NCBI GenBank assembly: GCA_963765265.1
Contig: CAVXVN010000011.1
Location: forward strand, 234,726-298,725
Origin: Bacillus_BD sp963765265
GTDB taxonomy: Bacteria > Bacillota > Bacilli > Bacillales > Cytobacillaceae
Length of the DNA: 64,000 nucleotides
Reading direction: 5' to 3'
The notes beneath the pieces were generated by a model. That model was not told the DNA's origin and did not search any database. It saw only the letters and a list, made by a program, of their open reading frames with translations. Below, piece after piece: positions 27,952 to 37,749 of the stretch (position 1 is the stretch's first letter; each line of letters opens with the position of its first letter). The translations under genes and the position numbers were made by a program.

Positions 27952-28047
27952 TTATCCAGAAAAGATTCGCCCAATGAGCGAAAGTCCCATAATAAAAACG
28001 ACTATAAAGCATAACCAAATCAATTTACGTTCATGACTTCTATACAC
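27952..28047 (-). CDS. 31-aa single-helix membrane protein upstream of cydA
   Basis: A GTG start follows GAAGGAGAG. The product is a basic N-terminus (YRSHERK) then one transmembrane helix (LIWLCFIVVFIMGLSLIG). It ends 12 bases ahead of cydA, so it probably belongs to the cyd transcript. It is not CydS (which is at the other end) and I know no name for it. It could be an extra small oxidase subunit or assembly factor; this is inference. Confidence 0.55.
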   Translation of the reverse strand: MYRSHERKLIWLCFIVVFIMGLSLIGRIFSG

Positions 28048-28221
28048 GAGGAATCTCTCCTTCATCATAACTCAGGTCGTAACTTTTTGGATTAGCTTGA
28101 AGTAAGTCTCATTGGTTAGAGTCCCCAAATATGTCTAAAATAAACGGGTATTTTTTTAACATTGATATATAACTAGATTATAAAAAATATCGCAGAAAGA
28201 AAAAGAGGAAAGCAGAGGCAC

Positions 28222-28752
28222 CTATTTTGTAAAGCGATTCGCATAACTGGAAGCAACAAATGAATCCGGTTTGATCTTTGGCTCAAGCCCCATTGCTTCA
28301 ATTCTATTGACCATTTCTTCAACAAAAATTTTCGTCTTATTTCGGTTTCCAGAGCCAATATCTATATGTCCTTCCATTGTAAAGGTTGCACCCTTATAGA
28401 TATAAGGGAGTACGACATCAATAAGAGTATTTTTTCTTTCCTCAGTAAACATGGCTACTACTTGTTCTGTTAAGGAAGTTTCTTGAGAGATCCTCTCATG
28501 TAATGTATCCATTCTTCTAGGAATGACCACTTTCCGAATACAGGCCCATGCACCTTTCCCTTCATTTAAAATAACTATACCTGTAATGAAAATCGTATAT
28601 TTATGATGGACTTGTGAATCGGTACCAATCATTAAACGATAATTTCCATTTCGATTAATATACATAAATCGAATGATTCGTTCAAATACTATGTCAAAAG
28701 TCATCCTATTTTCTTGCAAATTTTGAAAAAATAAATATTCATCATTATTCAC
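28222..28752 (-). CDS. ykuK: YkuK-like DUF458 protein (RNase H-like fold)
   Basis: The 176-aa product matches B. subtilis YkuK along its length: MIGTDSQVHHKYTIFITGIV, then GKGAWACIRKVVIP, EGHIDIGSGNRNKTK and KPDSFVASSYANRFTK. The Asp in GTDSQ, Glu in MEGH and Asp in HIDIG are laid out as in the RNase H fold. The family has been linked to DNA handling, but no reaction is known to me. Confidence 0.85.
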   Translation of the reverse strand: MNNDEYLFFQNLQENRMTFDIVFERIIRFMYINRNGNYRLMIGTDSQVHHKYTIFITGIVILNEGKGAWACIRKVVIPRRMDTLHERISQETSLTEQVVAMFTEERKNTLIDVVLPYIYKGATFTMEGHIDIGSGNRNKTKIFVEEMVNRIEAMGLEPKIKPDSFVASSYANRFTK

Positions 28753-29098
28753 TAGAAATCACCCACATGAATTCGACTTTTTAATATGGAAACCTACCAA
28801 ATTAATCTAAATCAACGAACAAAAATGCTTATAAATAAATGTATGCAGATTTATGAATTTCTTGTATAAATTAGTTCCATTATCAATCTTAAAATTATTT
28901 ACATTTAATAAACTTGACAATCTCTAAAAATGATATATATTTATATTTCGATGCAATTATTTACGATTTATTTACGTATAGTCATAATTTGTTCATATTT
29001 TAATGTTAAGATTCTTACATGATTATATAGTTCAATTGATATATTTATTTTTTTTGTTAAAATCATGTATAATAGTTTGATAGAAGGCGGGTGCAAAA
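28753..29098. other. Intergenic region with the divergent ykuK and ltaS upstream sequences
   Basis: About 345 AT-rich bases with no gene. A TATAAT at 29069-29074 (CATGTATAATAG) is a likely -10 box for ltaS. No further element recognised. Confidence 0.4.
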
Positions 29099-31082
29099 AT
29101 GAAATATTTTTTACAAAAAGGGCAAAGTTTTTTTAATAGCTATTTTGGCTTTTTTATTTTGACAGTAATCTTCCTTTGGATGAAGACATATATTGCTCAA
29201 TTAACGCAGTTCAATTTAGGGATTGAAAATACGATGCAAGAGTTTTTATTGTTTTTTAATCCATTAGGATCGTCTTTATTATTTTTAAGTTTAGGATTCC
29301 TTTTTAAAGGAAAAAGAAAATATACTTCACTCATTGTGATTAATTCTCTTTTAACGCTATTATTGTATGCAAATATTTTATACTATCGATTCTTTAATGA
29401 TTTTGTTACTCTTCCAGTTATCTCGCAGGTACAAAATATTGGAAGTGTCGGAAGTAGTATGGGATCTCTTTATCACCAAACGGATCTTTTATTATTTGCT
29501 GATATTCTTTTACTAATTGGATTGCTTTATTTTAAAGTGATTAAAATGGACGTTCAAGATATGGCACGCCGTAAATTTGTTGCTGTGCTTTCATTAGCTT
29601 TAGGAGTTTCCTGTTTGAATCTTGGTTTAGCTGAAGCAGATCGTCCTCAATTATTGACAAGAGGATTTGACCGGAATTATATTGTAAAATATTTAGGCAT
29701 TTACAATTTCACTGCTTATGATACTGTTCAAACAATGAAGGCTTCTGCACAAAGAGTAACGGCAGATAGTAGTGATATTACAGAAGTGGTTAACTTTACA
29801 CAATCAAATTATGCTGAACCGAATCCAGCTTATTTTGGTGCTGGTAAAGGAATGAATGTGATTTATTTACATCTTGAGTCCATGCAAGAATTTCTGATTG
29901 ATTACAAATTAAATGGGGAAGAAGTAACTCCTTTCCTAAATTCTTTAACAAGGGACGGCAGTACATTTTACTTCGATAATTTTTTCCATCAAACAGCACA
30001 AGGAAAAACATCTGATGCTGAGTTCATGTTGGAAAACTCATTATATGGTTTATCACAAGGTTCCGCATTTACAACAAAAGGTTTAAATACGTATCAGTCT
30101 GCACCAGCTATTCTAGGACAGCAAGGTTATACGTCTGCTGTATTCCACGGAAATACTGGAAGCTTCTGGAATCGAAATGAAATCTATAAATCATTTGGTT
30201 ATGAACACTTTTTTGACTCAAGTTATTATGATATGAACCGCAGATGATTTAGCTGACTATGGTCTAATGGACAAACCGTTCTTTGAGCAATCAATTCCAC
30301 TGTTGGAATCATTGCCACAACCGTTTTATACTAAATTTATTACGGTATCAAATCATTATCCGTTTCCAATTGATGAAGAAGACGCAACGATTGCACCACA
30401 TACGACAGGTGATCCATCTGTTGACTCTTACTTCCAAACCGTTCGTTATGCAGATGAGGCTTTACAACAATTCTTTACTTATTTAAAGGATTCAGGGTTA
30501 TACGACCATACCATCATCGTAATGTATGGAGACCATTATGGTATTTCAGAAAATCATAACGATGCGATGGGAAAAGTACTTGGAAAAGAAATTACACCAT
30601 TTGATAATGCTAGTCTGCAACGTGTGCCATTTTTCATTCATGTACCAGGTGTAAAAGGTGGAGTTAACCACGAATATGGCGGTCAAATGGATGTACTTCC
30701 AACACTACTGCATTTACTAGGAACAGATACAAAAAATTATGTCCAATTTGGAACAGATTTATTATCTGAGCAGCATGATGAACTAGTTCCTTTCCGAAAT
30801 GGTGAATATGTGAGTCCAACCATTACGTCTAAAGATGGTAAATTTTATGATTCAACTACAGGATTGGAATTAGCTGAAAATCAACTCGAAGAGGCAAAGA
30901 AATACCAAGAAATTGTTAAACAAAAATTAGCACTTTCAGATAAATTGGTAAACGGTGATTTATTACGTTTCTATACACCTGAAGCCTTTACACCTGTTGA
31001 CCGTTCAAAATATGATTATAAAAATACACAAGTGGATAAATTAAAAGATGCTGAATCTGAAGTGAATGGAACAAATGAGTAA
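29099..31082 (+). pseudogene. ltaS: Lipoteichoic acid synthase (LtaS family), one frameshift
   Basis: Joined reading gives about 660 aa. Five N-terminal helices (residues about 10-200) are followed by an extracellular sulfatase-fold domain. The catalytic Thr304 is in AQGKTSDAEF, with VIYLHLESMQ ahead of it, FHGNTGSFWNR and MYGDHYGISENHN (Mn ligands). It polymerises glycerol-phosphate from phosphatidylglycerol outside the membrane. The frame breaks after YYDMN near 30240; removing one C restores ADDLADYGLMDKPFF. The whole extracellular domain remains well conserved after the break, so the insertion is recent or an error. B. subtilis has four paralogues; I cannot say which this is. Confidence 0.85.
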
Positions 31083-31087
31083 ATACA

Positions 31088-31123
31088 AAAAAGACTACCT
31101 GAAAAATCAGGTAGTCTTTTTCT
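31088..31123 (+). terminator. Terminator after ltaS
   Basis: AAAAGACTACCTGA and TCAGGTAGTCTTTTT pair around AAAA. Confidence 0.9.
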
Positions 31124-31192
31124 TATCGAAGGAATTCGGTAAGTTAAAGATAACAACAAAAAAATACAGCACATTTCGTGTGTGCTGTACCT

Positions 31193-31690
31193 CTATGAAC
31201 CAAAAATGGCTTTGAAAAAATTTTTCTTTTTTCTAGGAATCAGTTGTTCTTCAGCCGTTGCAGCGACTTCTTTTTGTTTTATCAATACTTCCTCAATTTC
31301 AGCTAAACGATTAATCAAAAAGGAGACTTGTTCTTGAAGATCGTCGATTTCACGGCGATGTTGTAAGAGTTGATAGGATACAACTGAATCAGCTTTTTGA
31401 TTAAGACTTGTTTCCATTTGAATGACTTTCTCTTCTAATTGACTCATATTTGATTCAGGAGAGACAGTTTTAGCCACCCCGGTTCGTTTTGTTTTGTCTA
31501 TTGAGATGTCCTGTATGAGTATTCCATTTTGTAACTGTTGCTTAACATCTTTTAAAATGTTTATTTTCTCTTCTGAAAAAATAAAATGACCGTGTTCATT
31601 TCGTTCCATTTCAATATTTAATTGTTTAACCCAGCGTAGAACTGTGCTTGTAGAAATCTCGAGTAACTCAGCGACTGATTTTGTATTCAC
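31193..31690 (-). CDS. racA: Chromosome-anchoring protein RacA
   Basis: The 165-aa protein has a MerR-like helix-turn-helix (MNTKSVAELLEISTSTVLRW, VKQLNIEMERNEHGHFIF), a coiled coil (about 85-145) and a basic tail (PRKKKNFFKAIFGS). This is the RacA layout. RacA binds near the origin and, through DivIVA, holds the chromosome at the cell pole during sporulation. AAGGAGGG lies eight bases before the GTG start; a longer frame upstream has no such site and no family sequence. Adds to the evidence for a spore former. Confidence 0.85.
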   Translation of the reverse strand: MNTKSVAELLEISTSTVLRWVKQLNIEMERNEHGHFIFSEEKINILKDVKQQLQNGILIQDISIDKTKRTGVAKTVSPESNMSQLEEKVIQMETSLNQKADSVVSYQLLQHRREIDDLQEQVSFLINRLAEIEEVLIKQKEVAATAEEQLIPRKKKNFFKAIFGS

Positions 31691-31940
31691 AACGAAATCC
31701 CTCCTTTTATTAAGTGTTTCTCTTTTCTTTCGCACATTCCTTCTTGCATGACAAAACAAGATGGAATTCGGCAAAGAAAGTATAGGAGGTGAACATTTTG
31801 TCGATTGGTTTGAATCATATCCAACTTTATTTCTGTCATTGTCTGAAAAATCAACTGTGTAGGAAAAAGTTCTTTCAAGATCTACTTTTAACATAGATTG
31901 TATAGGATGAAATCGAAAGTTAATCTATTTGGGAGGACTT

Positions 31941-32748
31941 ATGATACAAGATCTTGCTAGAGCCATTCGAAATAAGGATGTCATTCTTTTTGTTGGATCT
32001 GGTGTACCCAAAAATCTAGGCCTGCCTGTTTATTCTGAGTTAATCAATCAAATGGCTAATAATCTTGGGTATGACCCAAAGCAATTCAATAACTGGGGAA
32101 ATGGCGATTTCCTCATAATGGCTGAATATTATTTTCTACAAAAAGGGACTTTAGGTGCTTTAAGAAGCTGGATGGATCGATTGTGGCATCATACGGATAT
32201 TGACATTGGAAAATCAGAAATTTACAAGATCATAATTGATTTAGATTTTCCAGTCATTTATACAACCAATTTTGATCGTTGGCTTGAATATGCTTATGAT
32301 CACTATAAAAAGGAATATAATAAAATCACAAATGTAGCCGATATTGCCAAAATTCGTACAAATAAAACTCAAATTATTAAATTTCATGGTGACTTTGATG
32401 ATGATTCTTCACTTGTTCTGACAGAGTCCAGTTTCTTTCATAGGCTCGATTTTGAATCCCCATTAGATATTAAATTACGTTCAGATTCATTAGAAAAATC
32501 ACTATTATTCATAGGTTACAGTTTATCTGATATTAATATTCGATATATGTTATATAAGCTTGCATAAACAATGGAAAGAGTCAAACTTTGAACATATCCG
32601 TCCGAAATCCTATATTTTTCTTGTTGAGCCAAATCCGATTAAAGAAAGTTTATTAAAAGAAAGAGGAATTATTCCGATCGTATCTGTAAATGAAGAGCCA
32701 GGAATCGCATTAACCAACTTTCTTAGAGATTTAATACATTCAATCTAA
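31941..32748 (+). pseudogene. SIR2-domain protein, one frameshift near the C-terminus
   Basis: Joined reading gives about 268 aa. It has the SIR2 NAD-binding motif FVGSGVPKNLGLPVYSEL, YTTNFDRWLEYAY, KFHGDFDDDSSLVLTES with the catalytic His, and LLFIGYSLSDINIRYML. This is the stand-alone bacterial SIR2_2 type rather than a zinc-binding sirtuin: no zinc Cys pairs are seen. Such domains usually break down NAD+ in phage defence or act as deacetylase relatives. No partner gene is next to it, so its role is open. The frame shifts near 32563: removing one G restores YKLHKQWKESNFEHIRPK. GGGAGG precedes the ATG with short spacing. Confidence 0.7.
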
Positions 32749-32802
32749 ATAAGCTAAAAAAAGTCCTCCTTAATATCACTAAGAGGATTTTTTAGCTTAT
32801 TT
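32746..32802. terminator. Bidirectional terminator
   Basis: AATAAGCTAAAAAA and TTTTTTAGCTTATT surround a TCCTC/GAGGA inner stem, shared by converging genes. Confidence 0.85.
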
Positions 32803-32835
32803 AGTATTCTGAAGCAACTTTTCTAAATCATCAAC

Positions 32836-33126
32836 TTAATTTTGTTTGTTTTCTAAAGCAGCAATTCTACGCTCTAAATCTTGAAATTCTTCCTTCGTAA
32901 CAAGATTTAAACTAGACAAAACTTGATTTACTCTTGTTTTAACAATGTCATCTAACTCTTGTTTAGCTTGTTCACCTTTTTCAGACCACTGATTTATTAG
33001 TTCCTTTGATTCGGTTCTGCTTAATTCACCTTTTGCAACAAGTCCTTCAACTGTTTTTTCAATTTGTTCTTTTGTAATAACCGCTGCACCTAAACCTAAA
33101 GTAAAGATTTGTTTAAAAAGATCCAT
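32836..33126 (-). CDS. Phasin-like coiled-coil protein
   Basis: A 96-aa helical protein starts DLFKQIFTLGLGAAVITKEQ, continues VEGLVAKGELSRTESKELI and ends in a heptad coiled coil (EEFQDLERRIAALENKQN). It resembles the polyhydroxyalkanoate-granule regulator/phasin-like family (COG3937). A role at granules is known for relatives only; no pha genes are nearby. GGAGGA precedes the ATG. Confidence 0.7.
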   Translation of the reverse strand: MDLFKQIFTLGLGAAVITKEQIEKTVEGLVAKGELSRTESKELINQWSEKGEQAKQELDDIVKTRVNQVLSSLNLVTKEEFQDLERRIAALENKQN

Positions 33127-33502
33127 TTGTCATTCCTCCATTTGTCAAATTAAATCCATTAATACGTTTTATTTCCATTTACAAGGGCGACCATCATATT
33201 ATTTTTATAAATTTAAAAGATCCCCTTAAAGCTTGCTACACTTATGATACATCATTTTCATTTACTTTGCGTGCATGAGTTCAATTGAAATGTGCAAGTT
33301 CAATAATTATTCAATATTATGATAATCTAACTGCCAATGTGGCCCTTAATCCTATTAGCATAAAAAGTATTCAAAAGGATTTATCTTAAAAAGGTAGAGA
33401 AGCGCATAATGTTGAATCACTGTGCACTTTATTGTTATGATACTCTTGAAATCTATTTGATTGACTAAAGCATTGAATATGAACAAAGGGGAGAACCATA
33501 AT
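33127..33502. other. Intergenic region, nothing recognised
   Basis: AT-rich, with no open frame of note and no conserved RNA seen. It contains the divergent upstream regions of the phasin-like and nitroreductase genes. Confidence 0.4.
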
Positions 33503-33988
33503 ATGAATTTAAAAGAAGTCATTACCTCCAGAAGGACAATTAAAAAATTTAAAACAGAATCGATTGACCGCAATCGTATTCTTTCATGGCTCGAGGATGC
33601 CAGTATGGCACCCAATCACAAAATGACAGAGCCATGGGAAATGATCTTTATTGGCCCTGAAACAAGAGCCAGTATAAATCATAAAACGGACTTTGGCAGT
33701 GCACCTACCGTTTTTGCGGTGGTGTCTAAGAAAGGCTCAACGATCATAGAAAGAGAAGAAAATATGGCTGCGACAGCATGTTTTATTCAAAACTTCATGT
33801 TAGAAGCATGGGAAGAAGGGGTAGGAGTGTTTTGGTCTTCCATTGGTCAAAACGCCAATAATCGTGCTATTCTTTCTATACCTGATGATTTTGATGTCAT
33901 TGGTGTATTAGCTGTAGGCTATCCTGAAGAGATCCCAGCTGCAAAACCGAGGACATCTATAAGTGAAAAAATAAAGGAACTTTCTTAA
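33503..33988 (+). CDS. Nitroreductase-family FMN protein
   Basis: The 161-aa product has the family start EVITSRRTIKKFKTESID (FMN phosphate-binding Arg), the MAPNHKMTEPWEM loop, and VIGVLAVGYPEE near the C-terminus. These are nitroreductase-fold marks. It would form a dimer using FMN and NAD(P)H; the substrate is unknown. I use the ATG preceded by AGGGGAG at 10 bases. Earlier in-frame codons lack a site. Confidence 0.8.
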   Translation: MNLKEVITSRRTIKKFKTESIDRNRILSWLEDASMAPNHKMTEPWEMIFIGPETRASINHKTDFGSAPTVFAVVSKKGSTIIEREENMAATACFIQNFMLEAWEEGVGVFWSSIGQNANNRAILSIPDDFDVIGVLAVGYPEEIPAAKPRTSISEKIKELS

Positions 33989-34006
33989 GCATTTTAAAGA
34001 AAGTAA

Positions 34007-34144
34007 ATGAAAATTTCGTACCAGAACAAGGAACTTCATAATATAGGGAGAATAGTCACGAAATTTGATATTACTGAAGAAGAAAATGTATTTCCAATTG
34101 TACCTCCAGGGGTCAATAACACGGATGCTGTTATAACAAAATAA
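34007..34144 (+). CDS. Possible small protein, 45 aa
   Basis: An uninterrupted frame reads MKISYQNKELHNIGRIVTKF, then DITEEENVFPIVPPGVNNTD. The composition is protein-like, but the ribosome binding site (AAGAAAG) is weak. It begins 18 bases after the nitroreductase stop. A terminator follows. Not recognised. Confidence 0.4.
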   Translation: MKISYQNKELHNIGRIVTKFDITEEENVFPIVPPGVNNTDAVITK

Positions 34145-34180
34145 TCTTAATTTATATAATAAATTCTATTTAATAACATG

Positions 34181-34218
34181 AAAAAGGATATCTGGTCAAG
34201 GATCAGATATCCTTTTTC
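34181..34218 (+). terminator. Terminator
   Basis: AAAAAGGATATCTG and CAGATATCCTTTTT pair around GTCAAGGAT. Confidence 0.85.
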
Positions 34219-34241
34219 AATTAAAAGATCAGGAGTATACG

Positions 34242-34343
34242 ATGAAATTATCAGACATATCAAGTCCTTTCATTTTATTAAACTTATCTTTTGAGAATTA
34301 TACCGACATGCACACGCAAGAAGAAAATGAAGTATTAATCTAG
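34242..34343 (+). CDS. Possible small protein, 33 aa
   Basis: CAGGAG seven bases ahead of an ATG opens a 33-codon frame (MKLSDISSPFILLNLSFENY start). No family recognised. Kept because of the good ribosome binding site and its position right after a terminator. Confidence 0.3.
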   Translation: MKLSDISSPFILLNLSFENYTDMHTQEENEVLI

Positions 34344-34485
34344 CTATTTTTATAAATTCATATTAAATTAATATATCTAAATAAAAGATTATTAAAAATT
34401 TTAAGTAATTAGGCAACATTCTTTTAATAGTTATGGTATAATTTACCTGGTAAAAAGGACTTGGATTGTTTAAGGGGGTATATTT

Positions 34486-35778
34486 TTGATTTTCAAGAAA
34501 CTACGAAAACCGAAAGAAAGAATAGAACTTGCAAATGGGAATGCAAAAATAAATATTAAATCAGGAAGTGCTATTGATAAGCAAATTAAAATGATTGCAC
34601 TAACACTTGATGATCTTAGGATTATTAATATTCTTCAGCCATACGTAATGGAAAATATTGATGAGATTGTTGAACAATTTTATGAAAATTTAACCAACGA
34701 GCCATCTTTACTTATGATCATTAATAATAATAGTACCATTGGTCGATTAAAACAAACGCTTACACAACATATATCTGAAATGTTCGATGGAATCATTGAT
34801 CAATCCTATATTCAGAAGCGAATCCACATTGCTCATGTTCATGTTAAAATAGGACTTCAAACCAAGTGGTATATGTGTGCTTTTCAGGACTTGTTACTTT
34901 CTCTTTCTACCATTATTGAAAAGAATATAGTCCATAAGGAAGATTATTTTCATGCCATTAGGGCTGTTTCCAAAATATTAAATCTCGAACAACAAATCGT
35001 ACTTGAAGCATATGATGCTGAATCAGAAAGATTAAGGATAAAAGTTGAAGAAGAAAAGATACAGATAAAAGAAAATGTAGTAAGTTCATCACAAAATTTG
35101 GCTGCTATTTCAGAAGAAACAAATGCAACGCTTCAACAATTAGATAATCAAACAAAAGAAATTATAGGCCTTGCAAAAAAGGGCACAGAGTTATCGATTA
35201 TGGCAGAAGAACGTGCAATTATTGGAAAAGAACAGTTAAGTAAACAAAATGAAAGTATGGCAAATGTCATCCATTCAGTGGACGATATATCAAAGGATGT
35301 CCATGTAGTACAAGATATTACAAGTCAAATGGAGGAAATTATTAGTCTCGTCAAAGGGGTAGCGGATCAAACTAATTTATTATCCATAAATGCGGCTATT
35401 GAAGCAGCACGGGCTGGCGAACATGGCCGAGGATTCGCTGTTGTGGCAGAAGAGGTTCGGAAACTTTCAGAAGAAACAAAGCATTCAGTAACGAATGTAT
35501 CTAATTTAATATTACATACAAATTCTGAAGTAGAAAAGTTATCTCATTCGCTCGAAAAAATTAGAGCAGCCGTAAAAGAAGGTAATCAAAGGTTAGAAGA
35601 TACAGAAGCATATTTTGAACAAATTCTATCAACAATGGATGAAACGAAACTTCAGCATAAACAAATCGGAAATGAAATTGTTTCTTTTGCAAACTCGGTT
35701 AGTGAACTAGGAAAAGCATTTGAAGAAGTAGCCCTTTCAGCAGATAGCCTTACCATGATTGCGCAACAAATGGATTAA
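34486..35778 (+). CDS. hemAT: Globin-coupled chemotaxis sensor (HemAT type)
   Basis: A 430-aa soluble signal transducer. Residues about 30-185 form a sensor globin, with RIHIAHVHVKIGL containing the proximal heme His (117 or 119) and LQTKWYMCAFQDL after it. Residues about 200-430 are a methyl-accepting chemotaxis signalling domain, with the hairpin tip QTNLLSINAAIEAARAGEHG and GFAVVAEEVRKLSEET. No transmembrane helix is present. It would bind oxygen at heme and signal to CheA for aerotaxis. TTG start with GGGGG ahead. Lone gene with its own terminator. It pairs functionally with the oxygen-using enzymes in the window, but that link is inference. Confidence 0.88.
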   Translation: MIFKKLRKPKERIELANGNAKINIKSGSAIDKQIKMIALTLDDLRIINILQPYVMENIDEIVEQFYENLTNEPSLLMIINNNSTIGRLKQTLTQHISEMFDGIIDQSYIQKRIHIAHVHVKIGLQTKWYMCAFQDLLLSLSTIIEKNIVHKEDYFHAIRAVSKILNLEQQIVLEAYDAESERLRIKVEEEKIQIKENVVSSSQNLAAISEETNATLQQLDNQTKEIIGLAKKGTELSIMAEERAIIGKEQLSKQNESMANVIHSVDDISKDVHVVQDITSQMEEIISLVKGVADQTNLLSINAAIEAARAGEHGRGFAVVAEEVRKLSEETKHSVTNVSNLILHTNSEVEKLSHSLEKIRAAVKEGNQRLEDTEAYFEQILSTMDETKLQHKQIGNEIVSFANSVSELGKAFEEVALSADSLTMIAQQMD

Positions 35779-35846
35779 ATGGGAAGCTTTATCCATGTGT
35801 TTTGTCTAGTATTTTTTTAGTAATAATACTTGCTCTGAAAGGGATC

Positions 35847-35870
35847 GGAACCTTATTCGGTTCCTTTTTT
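35847..35870 (+). terminator. Terminator after hemAT
   Basis: GGAACC-TTATTC-GGTTCC with T6. Confidence 0.85.
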
Positions 35871-35980
35871 CGCTTGTTTTTAAATTTAATCATAAAAAAA
35901 CGATCCTTATTTATGTTGAATCGAACAAATATTTGATATCCTTATATTAGTTAAATGATTAATAGGTGAGGTGTACTTAG

Positions 35981-36907
35981 TTGAAAAAAATTAATACTGT
36001 AACATTAGTTGGTCTTGGTGCCATTGGTGCCGCGTATGGAAGTAAACTTCATGATTCATTGAAAGACTCTTTTCAAGTAGTAGCAAATGAAGTTCGAATT
36101 CAAAAGTATCAAAAAAATGGAATACTTATCAACAATCAGGTGTTTCACTTTAACTACATAACTCCAGAAATGAGATCGGAACCTGCAGATCTTGTTATTT
36201 TTGCTGTAAAAAATGCAGAATTACCACAAGCTATTCAAGATGTAAAACATCATGTTGGTCCAGATACCATCATACTTTCCCTATTAAATGGGATTTCAAG
36301 TGAGGAGGAAATTTATAAAGCTTATCAGAGCGAACATATTCTTTATAGCATGAGTGTTGAAATCGATGCTCTCAGGACTAATAATGAAATCGTCTTTTCA
36401 ACACTTGGAAGAATTGAATATGGTGCAAAAGATAATTCTTTAACAGAAGACGTAGAAGCTGTGCGTGATTTGTTTAATCGTGTTGGGATCGATTATAAGA
36501 TTTCAGATAATATATCACATACCATGTGGTGGAAATTTATGATCAATGTTGGAGTTAACCAGACTTCTGCGGTATTAAAGGCACCCTACGGTGTATTTCA
36601 AACTTTACCAATCGCTTATGAATGGGTAGAATCTGCCATGCGTGAAGTTGTTGCGCTATCTGAGAAAGCTGGTATTCATTTAACAGAAGAAGACGTGGAG
36701 AAGTTTTGGCCGATTATTAATAACCTTTCACCAAAAGGAAAAACTTCGATGTTGCAAGATGTTGAAGCAGGTAGAAAAACAGAAGTAGAATATTTTGCTG
36801 GAAAAGTCTGTGAGCTAGGAGAGAAATATCACGTTCCAACACCTGTTAATAACCAACTTTATAAAATCATTCGCATAACCGAGGAAATGTATAAACGTAC
36901 ACAATAA
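35981..36907 (+). CDS. Ketopantoate reductase family (PanE/ApbA) dehydrogenase
   Basis: The 308-aa product has the Rossmann start VTLVGLGAIGAAYGSKLHD, FAVKNAELPQAI with the catalytic Lys, WWKFMINVGVNQ in the helical domain and KTSMLQDVEAGRKTEVEY. These are ApbA/PanE family marks; the enzyme reduces 2-dehydropantoate or a similar 2-oxoacid with NADPH. No pantothenate genes are adjacent, so it may act on another substrate. The TTG start has GAGGTG eight bases upstream. Confidence 0.8.
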   Translation: MKKINTVTLVGLGAIGAAYGSKLHDSLKDSFQVVANEVRIQKYQKNGILINNQVFHFNYITPEMRSEPADLVIFAVKNAELPQAIQDVKHHVGPDTIILSLLNGISSEEEIYKAYQSEHILYSMSVEIDALRTNNEIVFSTLGRIEYGAKDNSLTEDVEAVRDLFNRVGIDYKISDNISHTMWWKFMINVGVNQTSAVLKAPYGVFQTLPIAYEWVESAMREVVALSEKAGIHLTEEDVEKFWPIINNLSPKGKTSMLQDVEAGRKTEVEYFAGKVCELGEKYHVPTPVNNQLYKIIRITEEMYKRTQ

Positions 36908-36923
36908 TAGTGAACAAAAAAAT

Positions 36924-36975
36924 ATAGTGAATAAAACCCACCAGCTTATAGCACTTTGGGTTTTATTCACTATTA
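36924..36975. terminator. Long bidirectional terminator
   Basis: ATAGTGAATAAAACCCA pairs with TGGGTTTTATTCACTAT across CCAGCTTATAGCACT; it lies between converging genes. Confidence 0.85.
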
Positions 36976-37001
36976 CATTGATCACGAAAGTGAATGTAGG
37001 T

Positions 37002-37421
37002 TTATGATGTTGTTACCATATTGTAGGAGGAATTATCATCATTCCACTGAAAAATACCTTCCTGTAGTCGAATCGTTGAATCAAAAGGACAAGACATCAA
37101 GCGATCTTCTTCTAGAGGTGCACTTTGATCATTTTTTTGATCATCTAAATACTGTTTTTTTAATTGTAGTAAATCCATTTTTGAAGCAATGCGCAGCACC
37201 ATTTCTAGTTTAACTTCATTCTCCGTTACACCATGACTTTTACAAATACTTGATTGGAAACTTTTATTGTACTGAATCATCATAGGCAAATCATGAATAC
37301 TTGCTACACCAAAAACATTTTTTACAATATCTTCATATCTTAACTGACTTCCAGTAGCAAAAGTAACCTGATCCGTTTCAGGATTTTCCAAGTAATAAAT
37401 CGTTTCTACTTCATATTCCAA
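37002..37421 (-). CDS. Unknown protein, about 139 aa
   Basis: Not recognised. The protein reads YEVETIYYLENPETDQVTF near its start, then VFGVASIHDLPMMIQYNKSF, and LLQLKKQYLDDQ; it is soluble with mixed strands and helices. An AAAGG site overlaps the upstream ATG (MFYLEY), so translation more likely begins at the TTG three codons later. It converges on the ketopantoate-reductase-like gene. Confidence 0.5.
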   Translation of the reverse strand: MEYEVETIYYLENPETDQVTFATGSQLRYEDIVKNVFGVASIHDLPMMIQYNKSFQSSICKSHGVTENEVKLEMVLRIASKMDLLQLKKQYLDDQKNDQSAPLEEDRLMSCPFDSTIRLQEGIFQWNDDNSSYNMVTTS

Positions 37422-37749
37422 ATAGAACATCCTTTCTTAAACCGTTATTGTTGATTAAATGCATCTGCTAATCCTAAGATGGGTTAACAAGTTTCTACTC
37501 AATAAAACGGCTCCCCTCAAATCAATCCAATTAGATATTACATTATTATTACATTATATCATATTTCGTCAAATTCTGCAGAAAGACAATATCAATTTTT
37601 AATAAAAATAAATAGAAGATCCTTTTAGGTTGCTCGACGCCTAAAAATATACTTTATCCTACTAGGTATGCGCTTCCTGATTTCATAGACATTGGTCATA
37701 TTTTCCAATATAATTAGTACAAAAAACATATGAGAGTCAGGTGAAGAGG
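37422..37749. other. Intergenic region
   Basis: AT-rich, no gene. Near 37652-37668 the sequence TTTATCCTACTAGGTAT loosely resembles the candidate CstR operators at 17 kb, but there is no sulfur gene beside it. Confidence 0.3.

Noticed and set aside
37652..37668. Third CstR-like operator
   Set aside because: Only loosely similar and no sulfur-related gene nearby; likely chance.
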